Positions 22,401-32,680 of a DNA stretch of 32,680 nt are shown piece by piece. The first letter of the stretch is position 1; each line of letters starts with the position of its first letter. The notes beneath the pieces were generated by a model, which ran no database searches, was not told the DNA's origin, and worked only from the letters and a program-made list of their open reading frames with translations. The position numbers and the translations under genes are program-made. Source of the DNA: Chrysomallon squamiferum (lineage: Eukaryota; Mollusca; Gastropoda; Neomphalida; Peltospiridae). The stretch covers positions 24,242,081 to 24,274,760 of the forward strand of contig CM022673.1 of assembly GCA_012295275.1 (NCBI GenBank), given 5' to 3'.

Positions 22401-25400
22401 GTTAACCTCAAATTGCAAAGTAATATAAATGTAATGTCTTCATAATTTTTATGATTCAAATCATTTGTTTTTATCCAGTTCTTAGTTACAAGTTAATGAA
22501 AATTCTTACTGATTCGTAATCATGTCAATTTTACCTTTAGCTTTAAAAAATCAAACAACAATGTGCCTGAATAGATTAGTTAAATTAAGACAAAAGATTA
22601 CAAAATATTTAACCTGGACATATTCTGAAGAGACTTTGGTTGATGATGTCATTACATGACAATCTCTAGTTGAAACAGAGGTGGAGTCAAACTGTGAATG
22701 ATCATCTGTGTTTTCTGATGAGGTTGATGTCTGTTCTTTCTTATCAGCTGTCAGAATGTTTTGTGTGTTTACTGCAACATCCTCAGTGTCCCTGTCTGGT
22801 GAAGTGAATGAAGTGTTGCTTTGGTTTGCTCCAGAATTGTTCACATTCAGTGTGAGTGCCTGATTCTCTAAGGGTTTATTTAGCAAAGAGCTAGTGTAGT
22901 CCTTACCCGTTAGACCTGAATTATTCACATTCGACTTAAGTGCCTCTTTCTGTAGATGTGTATTTGATAAGGAACTAGTACACTCATTGTTAGTCAGACC
23001 TGAATTGTTCACATTCAGCTGGAACCAGGCTGGCACATTTATGTCAGAGGTCAGAAAATATTTGTCACCATCAGAATTATTCATATTTAACATGAATTCT
23101 CCATCAGACAAATATCTCTCATTAAAATTACCACACATCACACTGTCGTTTAATCTGGAGACAGAGTCTAATGAATAACTGCTGTCCAAGTCACAACACT
23201 TTAGAAAATCACTAGCTAAGACTGAATAATCACTACTGTATTTTTCATGTGAATCACTACCAAAGTTAGTTAGAGAATTAGACGAAGTTGGGTCACAAAT
23301 AAAATCTAATCTTTCTGGATTAGATTTCAATCCAGAAGTAGACAAAAAACAAGATGTGTTTGAAGTGGGAAAGTTATATTTTCCTGCATCTTGTAATTTG
23401 CTTTCAGTGAGAAATGACTCAGAAAACTTTGGCTCAAAGGGTGGGATGTCAGGGTTAAGATTATATTGCTTTTCGTATGTTGTAGCCCCTGATTCCTCTT
23501 TGTCTTCTGAGCTGCTGTTTTCACACTTGACCTCCTTGTAAACTTTGTCTAAAACTCTCACTACAATACATCCAGCATATTCATCCAGATACCTATCAGG
23601 TAATGCTGTTTGGCCTTTTCTTTTTCCTCTGTTACTGTTATCCTTGTCTTTAACTGTTAAATCACCGTTAAACAATTTATTTAACAAAATTTCTGCATTA
23701 AATTCTGCAGCCTTCTGAGAGGCGACATGTTTGCTGTCTTCAGTGCTTTCCTTTTCACTCATCTGCAATCCAGAACTGGTGATAGAAATACCATGTTCTG
23801 CAGCTCTTTTCATGAATTCTTGACTCACATCACTGGTAACAGCACCTGCAGATAAACAGAGACATTATGTATACTTCATTTTTTTTTCTCTGTTTTCCTT
23901 ACTTACTTTACCAGATGAAACTGTAGCAATATAGATTTTAAACACGTTAGAGTGATTTAAATTTGAAATATTTCTGAACTCAGCCATTCCATTTTATTTC
24001 TGAATACGTTTCATTTAAAATGAAAAGTAGGAGAAAATCTGGATGAATGATTCATGTAATTAACAAAAAACACTTGCAGTTTTGCAGTTAAAACAAAATA
24101 TATTGTTATACCAACTTACCATGTGCATTTTCAGCTTTAGAATTGACAGTTGGTATTTTATCAGCAACCAAAGAGTCCCTATATTGTGAAAATACAATGT
24201 GTTAGAATGCTAAACTTTTAGTGCTGGACACATTATAGACATTAAAAATGTGCAATTTCCTTTAAAATATATAAAAATATGATCAATCAGGGTTAAACCT
24301 TGATTAAAATTAAAAAAATATGATCAATCAGGGTTAAACCTTGATTAAATTAGCTCATCACTAACATGTCTCCACATGCTACACACACACATCAAGGAAA
24401 ATATGAAAGCTAATCAGCCTAATGTACATTTTAAAATCAGTTTTATACCTTCTACCTGCTGGTGACAGGTCACTGGATGACTCTGTGTTCACAGACTTCG
24501 ATGCTGACATCTTTGAATTTACATCCTCAGTGACATCAACACAGTCAAAATTAAATAATGTTTTCACTCCTGTCATCTCAGAGTTCTTTCCACTGTTATC
24601 ATATTTAGGCAGAGACTGAGCTGATGATTTAGTCTGTGTGACCTGCGACTCCTCACTGCTAGACAAGCACTGAGCTGCCAGCTTGGTTTCCTTTACCTCA
24701 GAAGGCAGACAGCTCTGTTTCAGAGTACCTGTTTTCACTTTATTGTATCTTAGATCTGACCTGTTAATGAGTTATTACAAAATTATTAAAGAGTGGATTA
24801 CAATATTAATTTTATCATTAAAGAATAAAACAGGCACAGACTGTCTATATAATTTGCACTCTCTATTTAATGTAATAACAGTTCATCTGGGTTAATAATT
24901 ATTTTATTTATTATGGACTCAACCCATTCTAATAATAAAGGCTGTTAATAACAACATGTCATTACATGAAAGAAGAATGCTATTTTAAACTGTAGAAAGA
25001 AGGACAGATTTCAGATAAATTATTTTCAGATAATCAAGATCAAAAATCAAACCGTTTTCTTTACAGCAATCTTGTAACTCATTTCCAGCTGACTCACAGA
25101 CTGGAAATAATACTTAACTATTTGTCACTTACTTTTCAAGAGGCACTTTATCAGAGGATATTTTTATGTCTGACTGCTTCCTTGGTGTGTTTGTCATTAC
25201 CGAACCTTCTTCATCTTTGAAAGTTAAACTTGCTTTTGCAGAACTCACTGGGTGATGTTTCAAAAGTGACGTCTGTAACTTTGGTGATTTATAAATAATG
25301 GGCAAAGAAATGGAGCTTGGCGGCTTCTTTGAAAGTGAATTGACTGAGTGCAGTTGTTGAAACGAAACAGGAGATGTCACCGAGTGATTCTGAGTCACTG

Positions 25401-25695
25401 GTGACAGTATTATAGGATTCGGAAACTGCTGCAGGTGCTCTGGAATGGGAACGGTTGTGAAATATGGTGACAGAACGTGATGAAGAGGTAGAGCAGCATG
25501 CTGTAGTGGAAGCAGTGGTGGTGGTTGTGGTGGTGGTGGTGCTGGCTGTGGTGAATGAAACACTGTCATATCTTGGTACGGTGGGGAATAGGAAACATTT
25601 GTACTAGTGTTGTACATGTTGAAGAGGAACACTGGTGTTGGTCCAGATGGCTGAATATATTCTGGTGCCTGCTGCGTGAAGCAGTATGGCTGCAT
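13309..25695 (-). CDS. DZIP3/TTC3-like RING-H2 E3 ubiquitin-protein ligase, 15 exons
   Basis: Fifteen exons, all with GT/AG borders and matching phases, make one open frame of 6261 nt (2086 residues). In coding order they are 25133-25695, 24449-24760, 24120-24178, 22614-23845, 22247-22336, 21804-21910, 21385-21460, 20899-21015, 19091-20260, 16829-18779, 16420-16490, 15851-15984, 14082-14244, 13777-13887, 13309-13413. Layout: Pro-rich N-terminus (residues 49-63), long disordered Ser/Thr/Asn-rich stretches, coiled coil (about 723-813), Lys-rich helical domain (about 1917-2015) and a RING-H2 finger (2028-2068). The RING should recruit an E2 for ubiquitin transfer. The family call rests on the C-terminus (TCPTCRRIALLPDEFP) and the preceding LSGLS helical block, recalled from DZIP3/TTC3. 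TPR repeats typical of vertebrate members are not seen. The start ATG is provisional: it lies 1 nt after a possible acceptor (CCATAG|A), so a 5' exon may exist. Confidence 0.85.
13425..13468 (+). repeat. (AAT)n microsatellite at the exon 15 acceptor
   Basis: About 14 units. On the minus strand it forms the (ATT)n upstream part of the acceptor of the last RING gene exon. Confidence 0.9.
13777..13887 (-). CDS. RING gene exon 14: first half of RING-H2
   Basis: 111 nt, phase 0/0, acceptor TTTTTCAG|ACT, donor CCA|GTATGT. Acidic lead (QREDEEKD), then CPIC, an LDCSHKFH block and LP. It supplies zinc ligands C2028, C2031, C2045, H2047 and H2050. Confidence 0.95.
14082..14244 (-). CDS. RING gene exon 13: helical domain
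   Basis: 163 nt, acceptor TGTTTTAG|G, donor TCATCA|GTGAGT. Encodes SDVVDIILKIHNERGALSGL followed by a helix (SISKLVEMTAKFI). The LSGLS core is the feature I associate with the TTC3/DZIP3/RBM44-type helical domain. Confidence 0.9.
15360..15619 (-). other. Coding-like segment in the intron before RING gene exon 13
   Basis: On the minus strand, a possible acceptor TTGACAG (weak pyrimidine tract) is followed by 62 codons open in the phase needed after exon 12, reading SINSDPWTEFLYTDVLKMI near the start, and ending in TGA at about 15437-15439. A change of frame at the A-run near 15457-15462 would open it again (SPKAEDSPREKEIEAKS). It is either an alternative last exon that gives a form without the RING, or a decaying cassette exon. 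I do not include it in the main gene model. Confidence 0.45.
15851..15984 (-). CDS. RING gene exon 12: Lys-rich start of helical domain
   Basis: 134 nt, acceptor TTTTTAG|GTT, donor GACAG|GTAAAA, phase 2 out. Encodes VCKKKKHKPWLEC and a helix ending LVMFLQTKFPQLD. The basic Lys run followed by a helix ending in FPQL fits what I recall of TTC3/DZIP3-type C-terminal helical domains. Confidence 0.88.
16420..16490 (-). CDS. RING gene exon 11 (acidic)
   Basis: 71 nt, acceptor ACAATTTTAG|TG, donor ACG|GTTTTT, which is a weak donor. Encodes AEMEGAEGVVSEDDELGEEN then WQT, which joins VCKKKK of exon 12 in phase 0. Confidence 0.75.
16518..16543. repeat. (TA)n microsatellite
   Basis: About 13 TA units in the intron upstream of RING gene exon 11. 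Confidence 0.9.
16829..18779 (-). CDS. RING gene exon 10: large disordered region with PAM2-like motif
   Basis: 1951 nt, acceptor TTTTTATAG|AAG, donor ACAACAG|GTTCTT, phase 1 out. Encodes residues 1243-1893. Mostly low-complexity Ser/Thr/Asn/Lys. A conserved-looking island at about residues 1464-1536 has a PAM2-like GVNPNAAGF followed by a helical Ala/Leu/Gln segment (FDPALFQAVMAQLTSAYPQM). A basic Thr/Ser/Lys-rich stretch (TKLTKASSKGKTSN) lies near the C-terminal third. Confidence 0.88.
19017..19056 (+). repeat. (TAGA)n microsatellite
   Basis: About ten tetranucleotide units with single-base interruptions, in the intron between RING gene exons 9 and 10. Confidence 0.9.
19091..20260 (-). CDS. 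RING gene exon 9: Ser/Glu/Asn-rich region
   Basis: 1170 nt, phase 0/0, acceptor TTCCTGACAG|CTG, donor CTG|GTAATT. Encodes residues 853-1242. Acidic and probably disordered, with a four-unit 7-residue repeat (VTFNAEP-like) at about 19780-19863. The open frame continues past the donor only to 19061. Confidence 0.88.
19780..19863 (-). repeat. 21-bp in-frame repeat in RING gene exon 9
   Basis: Four consecutive 21-bp units, each with TGTTACAGGCTCTG or a near variant on the plus strand, coding for a 7-residue unit of type (V/I)T(F/L)N(A/S)EP. Confidence 0.9.
20899..21015 (-). CDS. RING gene exon 8
   Basis: 117 nt, phase 0/0, acceptor TTTCTTTCAG|GAT, donor GAA|GTAATA. Encodes 39 residues, including YCLQALKSGLHLDELP and SICGHISFRPKE, probably a folded end of the helical segment. 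Confidence 0.85.
21385..21460 (-). CDS. RING gene exon 7: coiled coil
   Basis: Acceptor TTCATCAG|G, donor AAG|GTATGT. Charged helix (ENIEWFVDTKIQELKDKISQ) continuing that of exon 6. Confidence 0.85.
21804..21910 (-). CDS. RING gene exon 6: coiled coil
   Basis: Acceptor TTTTTTTAG|ATG, donor CCTCT|GTAAGC, phase 2 out. Leu-rich heptad-like helix (QLCLKELEQQLHDLTYSKL) followed by RWTQFFTPL. Confidence 0.85.
22247..22336 (-). CDS. RING gene exon 5: start of coiled-coil region
   Basis: 90 nt, phase 0 at both ends, acceptor AATTGCAG|GCT, donor GAG|GTATAG. Encodes an acidic helix with a CSSC pair (SQTCSSCEEKSQKLL). Confidence 0.8.
22614..23845 (-). CDS. RING gene exon 4: PAM2-like motif and 28-residue repeat
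   Basis: Acceptor TCTGCAG|GT, donor GTCCAG|GTTAAA. Encodes residues 312-722. A more ordered block (YLDEYAGCIVVRVLDKVYKEV) lies at about 397-417. A PAM2-like sequence YNLNPDIPPFEP is at residues 439-450. The C-terminal part has 2.4 copies of a 28-residue repeat starting NVNNSG. The rest is Ser/Asn-rich. Confidence 0.88.
22831..23019 (-). repeat. 84-bp in-frame repeat in RING gene exon 4
   Basis: Two full 28-codon units and a partial third (NVNNSGLTNNECTSS, NVNNSGLTGKDYTSS, NVNNSGANQSN). The TTCACATTC core on the plus strand recurs every 84 bp. The units have diverged but stay in frame. Confidence 0.85.
24120..24178 (-). CDS. RING gene exon 3 (short)
   Basis: 59 nt, acceptor ATATAG|G, donor CATG|GTAAGT. 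Encodes DSLVADKIPTVNSKAENAH. Short, but needed to join the phases of exons 2 and 4. Confidence 0.78.
24274..24355 (+). repeat. Tandem duplication of ~41 bp
   Basis: ATATGATCAATCAGGGTTAA and the bases after it occur twice with a 41-bp spacing, nearly identical, in the intron between RING gene exons 2 and 3. Confidence 0.9.
24449..24760 (-). CDS. RING gene exon 2
   Basis: Acceptor TTAACAG|G, donor AGAAG|GTATAA. Encodes about residues 188-292, Ser/Glu/Lys-rich with no recognised domain (SSSEESQVTQTKSSAQ). Phases join exons 1 and 3. Confidence 0.82.
25133..25695 (-). CDS. RING gene exon 1 (first coding exon): Pro-rich N-terminus
   Basis: Starts ATGCAGCCATAC with A at -3. It encodes residues 1-188, including a PAPPPPQPPP tract from the GGT-rich DNA at about 25505-25545. 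Aromatic/Ser/Pro-rich and probably disordered. Donor AA|GTAAGT, phase 2. The A directly before ATG follows CCATAG, so the ATG may be inside an internal exon whose upstream partner I could not find. Confidence 0.82.
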
Positions 25696-27687
25696 TCTAT
25701 GGTGCAGAAAAAAAAAAAAGAGAGAAACAGTTTTTTAAAAAGTTTAAAAGCATAAAAAAGAAAAATGCTTCAGTAAAAGAGATATACTGACTGATAATAT
25801 TTCAAATGCAACACATCAAAACAAGAAGAAAAAAAAAAGAAAAAAAACATTAAACCTATACCTTTTACATCTTTTATTCTTCTGATTATAATTAATAGCT
25901 GTCCTTTAAAAAAAAACATCTTCGTGTTTTTTTAATACCCATCATTTTCTTTTGTTTCTTACACAGTTGGAAAATTATTATTATTATTATTATTATTATA
26001 TTTATTATTAAGCGGTTATCTGCTTCTTTTGATTATCATTAAATTATCAAAATACAGATTTAGTTATCAACATTTTAAAAGAATGTATTGCTTTAATTTT
26101 AAAAAAATATTTAAAAATTACAAAAACATTTTACCTCTCAGATTTTTATATTTAACCATTCAGGTTCACATTGGGCAAACTTAAATTCAAGTTTTTTTCT
26201 AAAAAAAAAAAAAAAATAATAATAATAATAAAAAATAATAATAATAATAATAAAAACAAACTGGATCTGCAAGGTCCAGTGCCATTATTCCTGTATGAAA
26301 AATAATTTAAAAACTGGAGCAAGTACAGCTTTTAATGAATGAAAATTTAAACTTATTAGGAAATATTGCACTGAATTTGCATAACATGAATAAAATGTCA
26401 ATTGTGATACACCCACCAAATTCACAATGTCAATATATAAACAGAAATAATAGCTTAGGCTTATGGTACAATTTAGTTTTTTTAATAATTATTATACTTG
26501 GCTATTATAGCAAATGTTTCCGATGTGGTAAATTGTTAAAATTTGAAAGATCTTAAAATTGACAATATTGTTTCAACAAGAATGCTGCCTTTTTATTTAT
26601 TTATTTATTTATTATTATTATTATGCTTATTATTATTTTATTTATTTATTTTATTATTATTATTATGTTACTGAAACACAGAAATAAATTATGCAAGAGA
26701 GGTTACTGTCCGCGTTGACATCTACAGTTTTCTAAATGGGACCTGGTCTATCATAAAAGTGTTGTTGTTTTTTTTTTTTTTCTTGTTGTTTTTTTTTCGT
26801 TTTTTTAAATTATTAACTGAAGTAACTAAAAAATCTTGATTTCTAAAATTAGATACTAATCAATTAAAACTGACTTCAAAACATCCGAATATCAAACTCC
26901 TAAATCATCTTGATTATCATAACAAATACTAATCCGATAATACGGACCGATTTCATCGTCTAATCAAAATGACTGTCATTTTTTAATCGAAATGTCAAAA
27001 CATTGTTTAAAAATATCCATTTCAAAAACAAAAGTCTTGTTCAACAATGATACCTGTAGTTATGTACTTCAAATACTTTTTGTTAAACTATTTCAATGAT
27101 TTTTTTTTTTTGGATCTAAATAAACGTAAATATTCAAAAATAACTTCTCGAAACCAACGTTAATTTTACAACAACTTTGACCTAATGCGGAGCTGTTTTG
27201 TATTAATCCGCTGGACGTAATAAAATTCCGAAAATTAGACCGCGTAATGGACGCATGTTATTGGTATTTAATTATCATCTTCGATTGCTGAAAAAAGTAT
27301 AAAATAATAAAAAAGAAAAACAGCAACAACCATAATAATAATAATAATAATAATAACGTACTAACGTTAATGTGGTTTGTGGACGTTTAAATGAAGAGTA
27401 ATTCTGCATACTGTTATAAATTTATATTGTGCATGAAATATGAGATAATAAATAAATAAATAAATAAAACAAATAAAATTTAAAAATAAATAGATAAATT
27501 AAATTTTAAAAATAATAAATAAATAAATAAAAACTGGCCTTTCATTTGCATTGTGGATTTAACAAAAAGACATCTCTACCTTGCGAACTGGATAAGCGAC
27601 AATCATTTCATTTCCCATTACTTATTCTGTTTCATTCTCGGCCATTGTTCACTACATTAGTATTCGAAATTTTAAAAGTATCTGTCA

Positions 27688-27691
<4 letters not shown>

Positions 27692-27758
<67 letters not shown>
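27692..27758 (+). repeat. (CT)n microsatellite
   Basis: About 33 uninterrupted TC units. Confidence 0.97.
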
Positions 27759-27762
<4 letters not shown>

Positions 27763-28198
27763 TAAAAAAAAAAATTATATATATATATATATATATGCTT
27801 TACTTATCTTTAAATAAACAAACTATTTTATGTTAAGTGAGGAATGCCTGTATAGAAAATCAGTTCATTTTAACTGCTAGGAATTTAGCGTAGAACAGCT
27901 AACAAATCTGACTGGTCCTTACTTGTTCAGAATAAAATGGAAAAATAAAACGCAGTGGAACAACGTATGTATGGTAAATATTATTTTCCACTGACTGAAT
28001 ACTTCAAATGAAAAATATTCTGCTGGTTTGTAGAGACGCGCAAATGCTACTACTTCCTAAATGAATTCTGAATTAAAAATCTTAAAATATTCTACTTCAG
28101 TTTGATACCTAGCTATGTCGTTTTCGAGAGTACAGAGGAAATTAACAGTTATCCAGACATTAGTAGAAAGCAGATTCTAGAAATGTGTTAATGAAGAA

Positions 28199-28210
28199 TG
28201 ACGTCATTGG
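28199..28210 (-). promoter_or_regulatory. Candidate CRE palindrome next to an inverted CCAAT
   Basis: TGACGTCATTGG. TGACGTCA is the full CREB/ATF palindrome, and ATTGG read on the minus strand is CCAAT. It could belong to a minus-strand promoter for the RING gene, 2.5 kb from its first coding exon. No TSS evidence. Confidence 0.3.
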
Positions 28211-28324
28211 TTAACACCGGGTGAAGACATCTGCAGCATTTGATCTGATACCTAATATTTCTAATATTTCAAATATATGCAGTAACATATCATACGTACA
28301 TACACAGATACATATAAATATACA

Positions 28325-28326
<2 letters not shown>

Positions 28327-28404
<78 letters not shown>
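28327..28404 (+). repeat. (CT)n microsatellite
   Basis: About 39 uninterrupted CT units. Confidence 0.97.
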
Positions 28405-28409
<5 letters not shown>

Positions 28410-28968
28410 TTTAACTTCTAATATTGCAAATAAAGTAAATTAAAACTAAAACATTTAAGTCAAGGATATTTTATTTTTATTTGTTAACAGATACAGTTAC
28501 AGACAAGGAACATAATCGTACGAAAACAAATGAGAACAAACACGGACACTGTGTGTTTCTCTGTGTGTGTATGTGTGTTCGTTGTGTGTATGTGTGTGTG
28601 TGTGTTTCGAATAGTATTATTTTTTTACTTCTTCTTTTTTTTTTTTTTGTATAATCCTTGATGATATCGATGCAGGCTCACTGAAAACAGTGAAAAAATG
28701 AGCATATTAATAAACAAAATTAAACATTTTAAGAAACACAGTTATATAACACAAAAATAAATAAAATAAATAAATAAATAAATAGATAAACAAACAAACA
28801 AACAAACATACAAATAATTAAAGAAAGAAAGAAATAATAAATAAAGAAATAAAGAAATAAAATCATATTAATGTTAAATATATGAATCTGACTATTTTAG
28901 GAGAAAAAAATCAGAATACAGAATTTACATTTGAACAAAAATAAAAAATAAAATTAATTTCACTTACT

Positions 28969-29189
28969 TTACTGAATTAGGACTGTGATGAGTGCCAGGG
29001 CCACAGTCAACATGGAAACAGTAGTCATCGATCCACCTTAAATAAAAAACAACTGTTCTAGAAAATCTAGCAGTAACATAGTAGTAGTTGTTGTATCAGA
29101 TGACAAAGAAAAGATGGTAGTAATAGGGTTATTATTAAACCGTAAAAGAAAATTCTGAAAATTACCATGGATTCATATTTAATAATAAT

Positions 29190-29220
<31 letters not shown>

Positions 29221-30306
29221 AAGAAGAAGAAGAAGAAAGAAGAAGAAGAAGTAGTAGTACAAACCATCAGGACACAGTTCGTTTATGTCATCTACCATCT
29301 GTCCGAAAGTGGCGTTGTCATGACAACCGATGGAAGAAAGACAGAAGATGTAGTTTCTTTCAGCTCTATAAAACAACAGTTAATTTTTAGAAAATACAGA
29401 CAGACAGACAGACAGACAGACCGAAATAACAAAATCTTACATGGACTAATACACGTACAGAGATTGCTGCTGGTAATCTGTTTAACAAAAAAGCACACGT
29501 GCAAATGCACAAACAAACAGCTATAATCAATTTCTATTTCATGTATGCATACACTCATTAATCCATTATAATATTGCAAAAACAACAACGACAACAATAA
29601 ATAAATAAATAATTAAAATACAAGAAAATAACTTGTTCTTTTACTGATAACGAAGGAATATAGATGTTAATTCACCATGACTAACCGTTAACAATTTCTT
29701 AGAAAACAGCAGACAGTATATGAGACGTTATTAAGACAATGAAATTAAACAAATGCGGCTTACTGGCATATACGTGGAATGTCGGGCCCAGCTTCGGAAA
29801 TGGCAAACTTTCGAACAGCCAAACAGTTTTCTTCTTTGGATCGGTCACATGCGGAGTTTATGTCAGCAAAGGTAACTGAAAAAAAAAAAAAAAAAAAAAA
29901 AATGTATAAAAAAAAAATTCTTTCTTATATGCAATTCTTTCAGTAAAATTTTAAAGAAGAAATACAAATTAAGAATTTAGGCTACTTAAATAATATATGT
30001 ATATATATATTTTACATACATATGTTAATAATAAAATGAAATAAATCAGTCGATCAGTTAAATAAATAAATAAATTAATAAACAAATATTAAATTAATAA
30101 ATATATTTTAAACAAATCTCATTACAGTAAACTGCAAATGTGCAACTGGTTGAACATCACAGAATTTTCTAAAATGAGTAACAGAACATGTAAAGAGAAG
30201 ACAACACACAATACAAAAGGTTAACGAGCAACCGATACGAAATTAAATAACCTTTGACTATTTACTTACCCAAGAACACAATTACGATCAAAGACATTTT
30301 GTTCAT
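28969..30306 (-). CDS. Small secreted or GPI-anchored six-cysteine protein, four exons
   Basis: Exons in coding order are 30270-30306, 29764-29875, 29265-29365 and 28969-29036. Phases are 1, 2 and 1, all with GT/AG borders, giving 318 nt and 105 residues. Residues 1-16 form a signal peptide (MNKMSLIVIVFL then VTFA), with cleavage likely before DINSAC. The mature part has six Cys (AC, NC, IC, FC, GC, LC) and one N-glycosylation site (NAT). The C-terminus has small residues (DGGS) followed by a hydrophobic run (VSMLTVALALITVLIQ) that ends the protein, as in a GPI-anchor signal. I recognise no family. The exon 3 donor is GTTTGT, weaker than the others, and a (GAA)n tract begins 14 bp beyond it. 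Confidence 0.82.
29191..29250 (+). repeat. (AAG)n microsatellite beside a splice donor
   Basis: About 20 units with one interruption, within the intron between exons 3 and 4 of the six-cysteine gene. On the coding (minus) strand it is (CTT)n. Confidence 0.95.
29397..29420 (+). repeat. (CAGA)n microsatellite
   Basis: About six tetranucleotide units, in the intron between exons 2 and 3 of the six-cysteine gene. Confidence 0.9.
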
Positions 30307-30405
30307 GGTGTGAGACAAATGAAAAAACAGCTATTGTCGAGATAATTATTAAGATACTTCTATGTTGCGTGTGGAAAGGAAGAATAATCGAAGACAGCAG
30401 GAATC

Positions 30406-30415
30406 TTATATAAAA
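30406..30415 (-). promoter_or_regulatory. TATA box of the six-cysteine gene
   Basis: TTTTATATAAG on the minus strand, about 100 nt upstream of the ATG at 30306, which leaves room for a TSS near 30375-30380 and a 5' UTR of about 70 nt. Confidence 0.6.

Positions 30416-32680
<2,265 letters not shown>

Larger units (their letters stand above)
25696..28968. other. Intergenic or 5' region of the RING gene, rich in simple repeats
   Basis: I find no convincing exon. It contains (ATT)n at 25978-26010, (AAT)n at 26215-26252 and 27330-27355, TTTA-type repeats at 26590-26665, AAATA repeats at 27450-27530, (TC)n at 27692-27758 and 28327-28404, GT-rich sequence at 28560-28605 and AAAT/AAAC repeats at 28755-28810. 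Two less AT-rich islands (about 27175-27260 and 27850-28260) are candidates for a promoter or noncoding 5' exon of the RING gene. Confidence 0.5.

Noticed and set aside
22831-23019. NVNNSG repeats as further PAM2 motifs
   Set aside because: They share only an LNVN start and lack the required Phe and Pro positions.
28221-28421. Frames made of Leu-Ser repeats (also 27546-27836 and 30880-31146)
   Set aside because: These are translations of (CT)n and (GA)n microsatellites.
28970-29035. Alternative frame of the last exon of the six-cysteine gene (WIDDYCFHVDCG)
   Set aside because: It looks plausible alone and is followed by GTAAGT, but the phase left by exon 3 selects the frame with the hydrophobic tail and stop.
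27692-29250. TC and TTC arrays as occupied targets of Kibi- or Koshi-type Tx1 LINEs
   Set aside because: The arrays are not interrupted by any RT-like sequence.
29067-29597. Poly-Lys, poly-Phe or poly-Leu frames around the (AAG)n tract
   Set aside because: They are microsatellite translations; the real coding sequence there is the minus-strand exon 29265-29365.

Overview
This is a eukaryotic, AT-rich genomic window with short introns, GT/AG splice sites, long microsatellites, tRNA genes and a LINE. Galaxin-type di-cysteine secreted proteins, a small six-cysteine secreted protein and the overall base composition suggest a lophotrochozoan, most likely a mollusc. That is inference; nothing here names the species.

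Positions 1-8976 are a tandem array. Two complete copies, and the 3' end of a third, of a two-exon gene for a 133-residue secreted galaxin-like protein recur with a period of about 3.07 kb. Each ~3 kb unit also carries a tRNA-Glu(CTC)-like sequence. The two upstream tRNA copies (1089, 4172) are decayed. The next two (7300, 8189) are intact and lie in a shorter array of about 0.7-0.9 kb units that lacks the galaxin gene.

Positions 8977-12895 hold a fifth tRNA-Glu copy, cut inside its D arm by a 5'-truncated, decayed non-LTR retrotransposon of the Tx1 type (APE endonuclease fragment, reverse transcriptase, C-terminal CCHC-like motif, A-rich tail). The two tRNA pieces add up to exactly 72 nt, with a 2-3 bp apparent target duplication. 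This is the most striking feature of the window.

Positions 13309-25695, minus strand, are one large gene that I assembled from 15 phase-compatible exons. It encodes a predicted 2086-residue protein: a long, mostly disordered Ser/Thr/Asn-rich body with a Pro-rich N-terminus, a short coiled coil, two PAM2-like motifs, a helical domain and a C-terminal RING-H2 finger. The RING and the sequence after it resemble the DZIP3/TTC3 family of E3 ubiquitin ligases. A coding-like segment in the intron before the helical domain may be an alternative last exon that removes the RING, or a decaying exon.

Positions 28969-30306, minus strand, are a four-exon gene for a 105-residue protein with a signal peptide, six cysteines and a hydrophobic C-terminus that looks like a GPI-anchor signal. 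A TATA box lies about 100 bp upstream of its ATG.

The rest (25.7-28.9 kb and 30.4-32.7 kb) is AT-rich sequence full of (CT)n, (AAT)n, (AAAT)n and (GT)n arrays, with no gene I can support.
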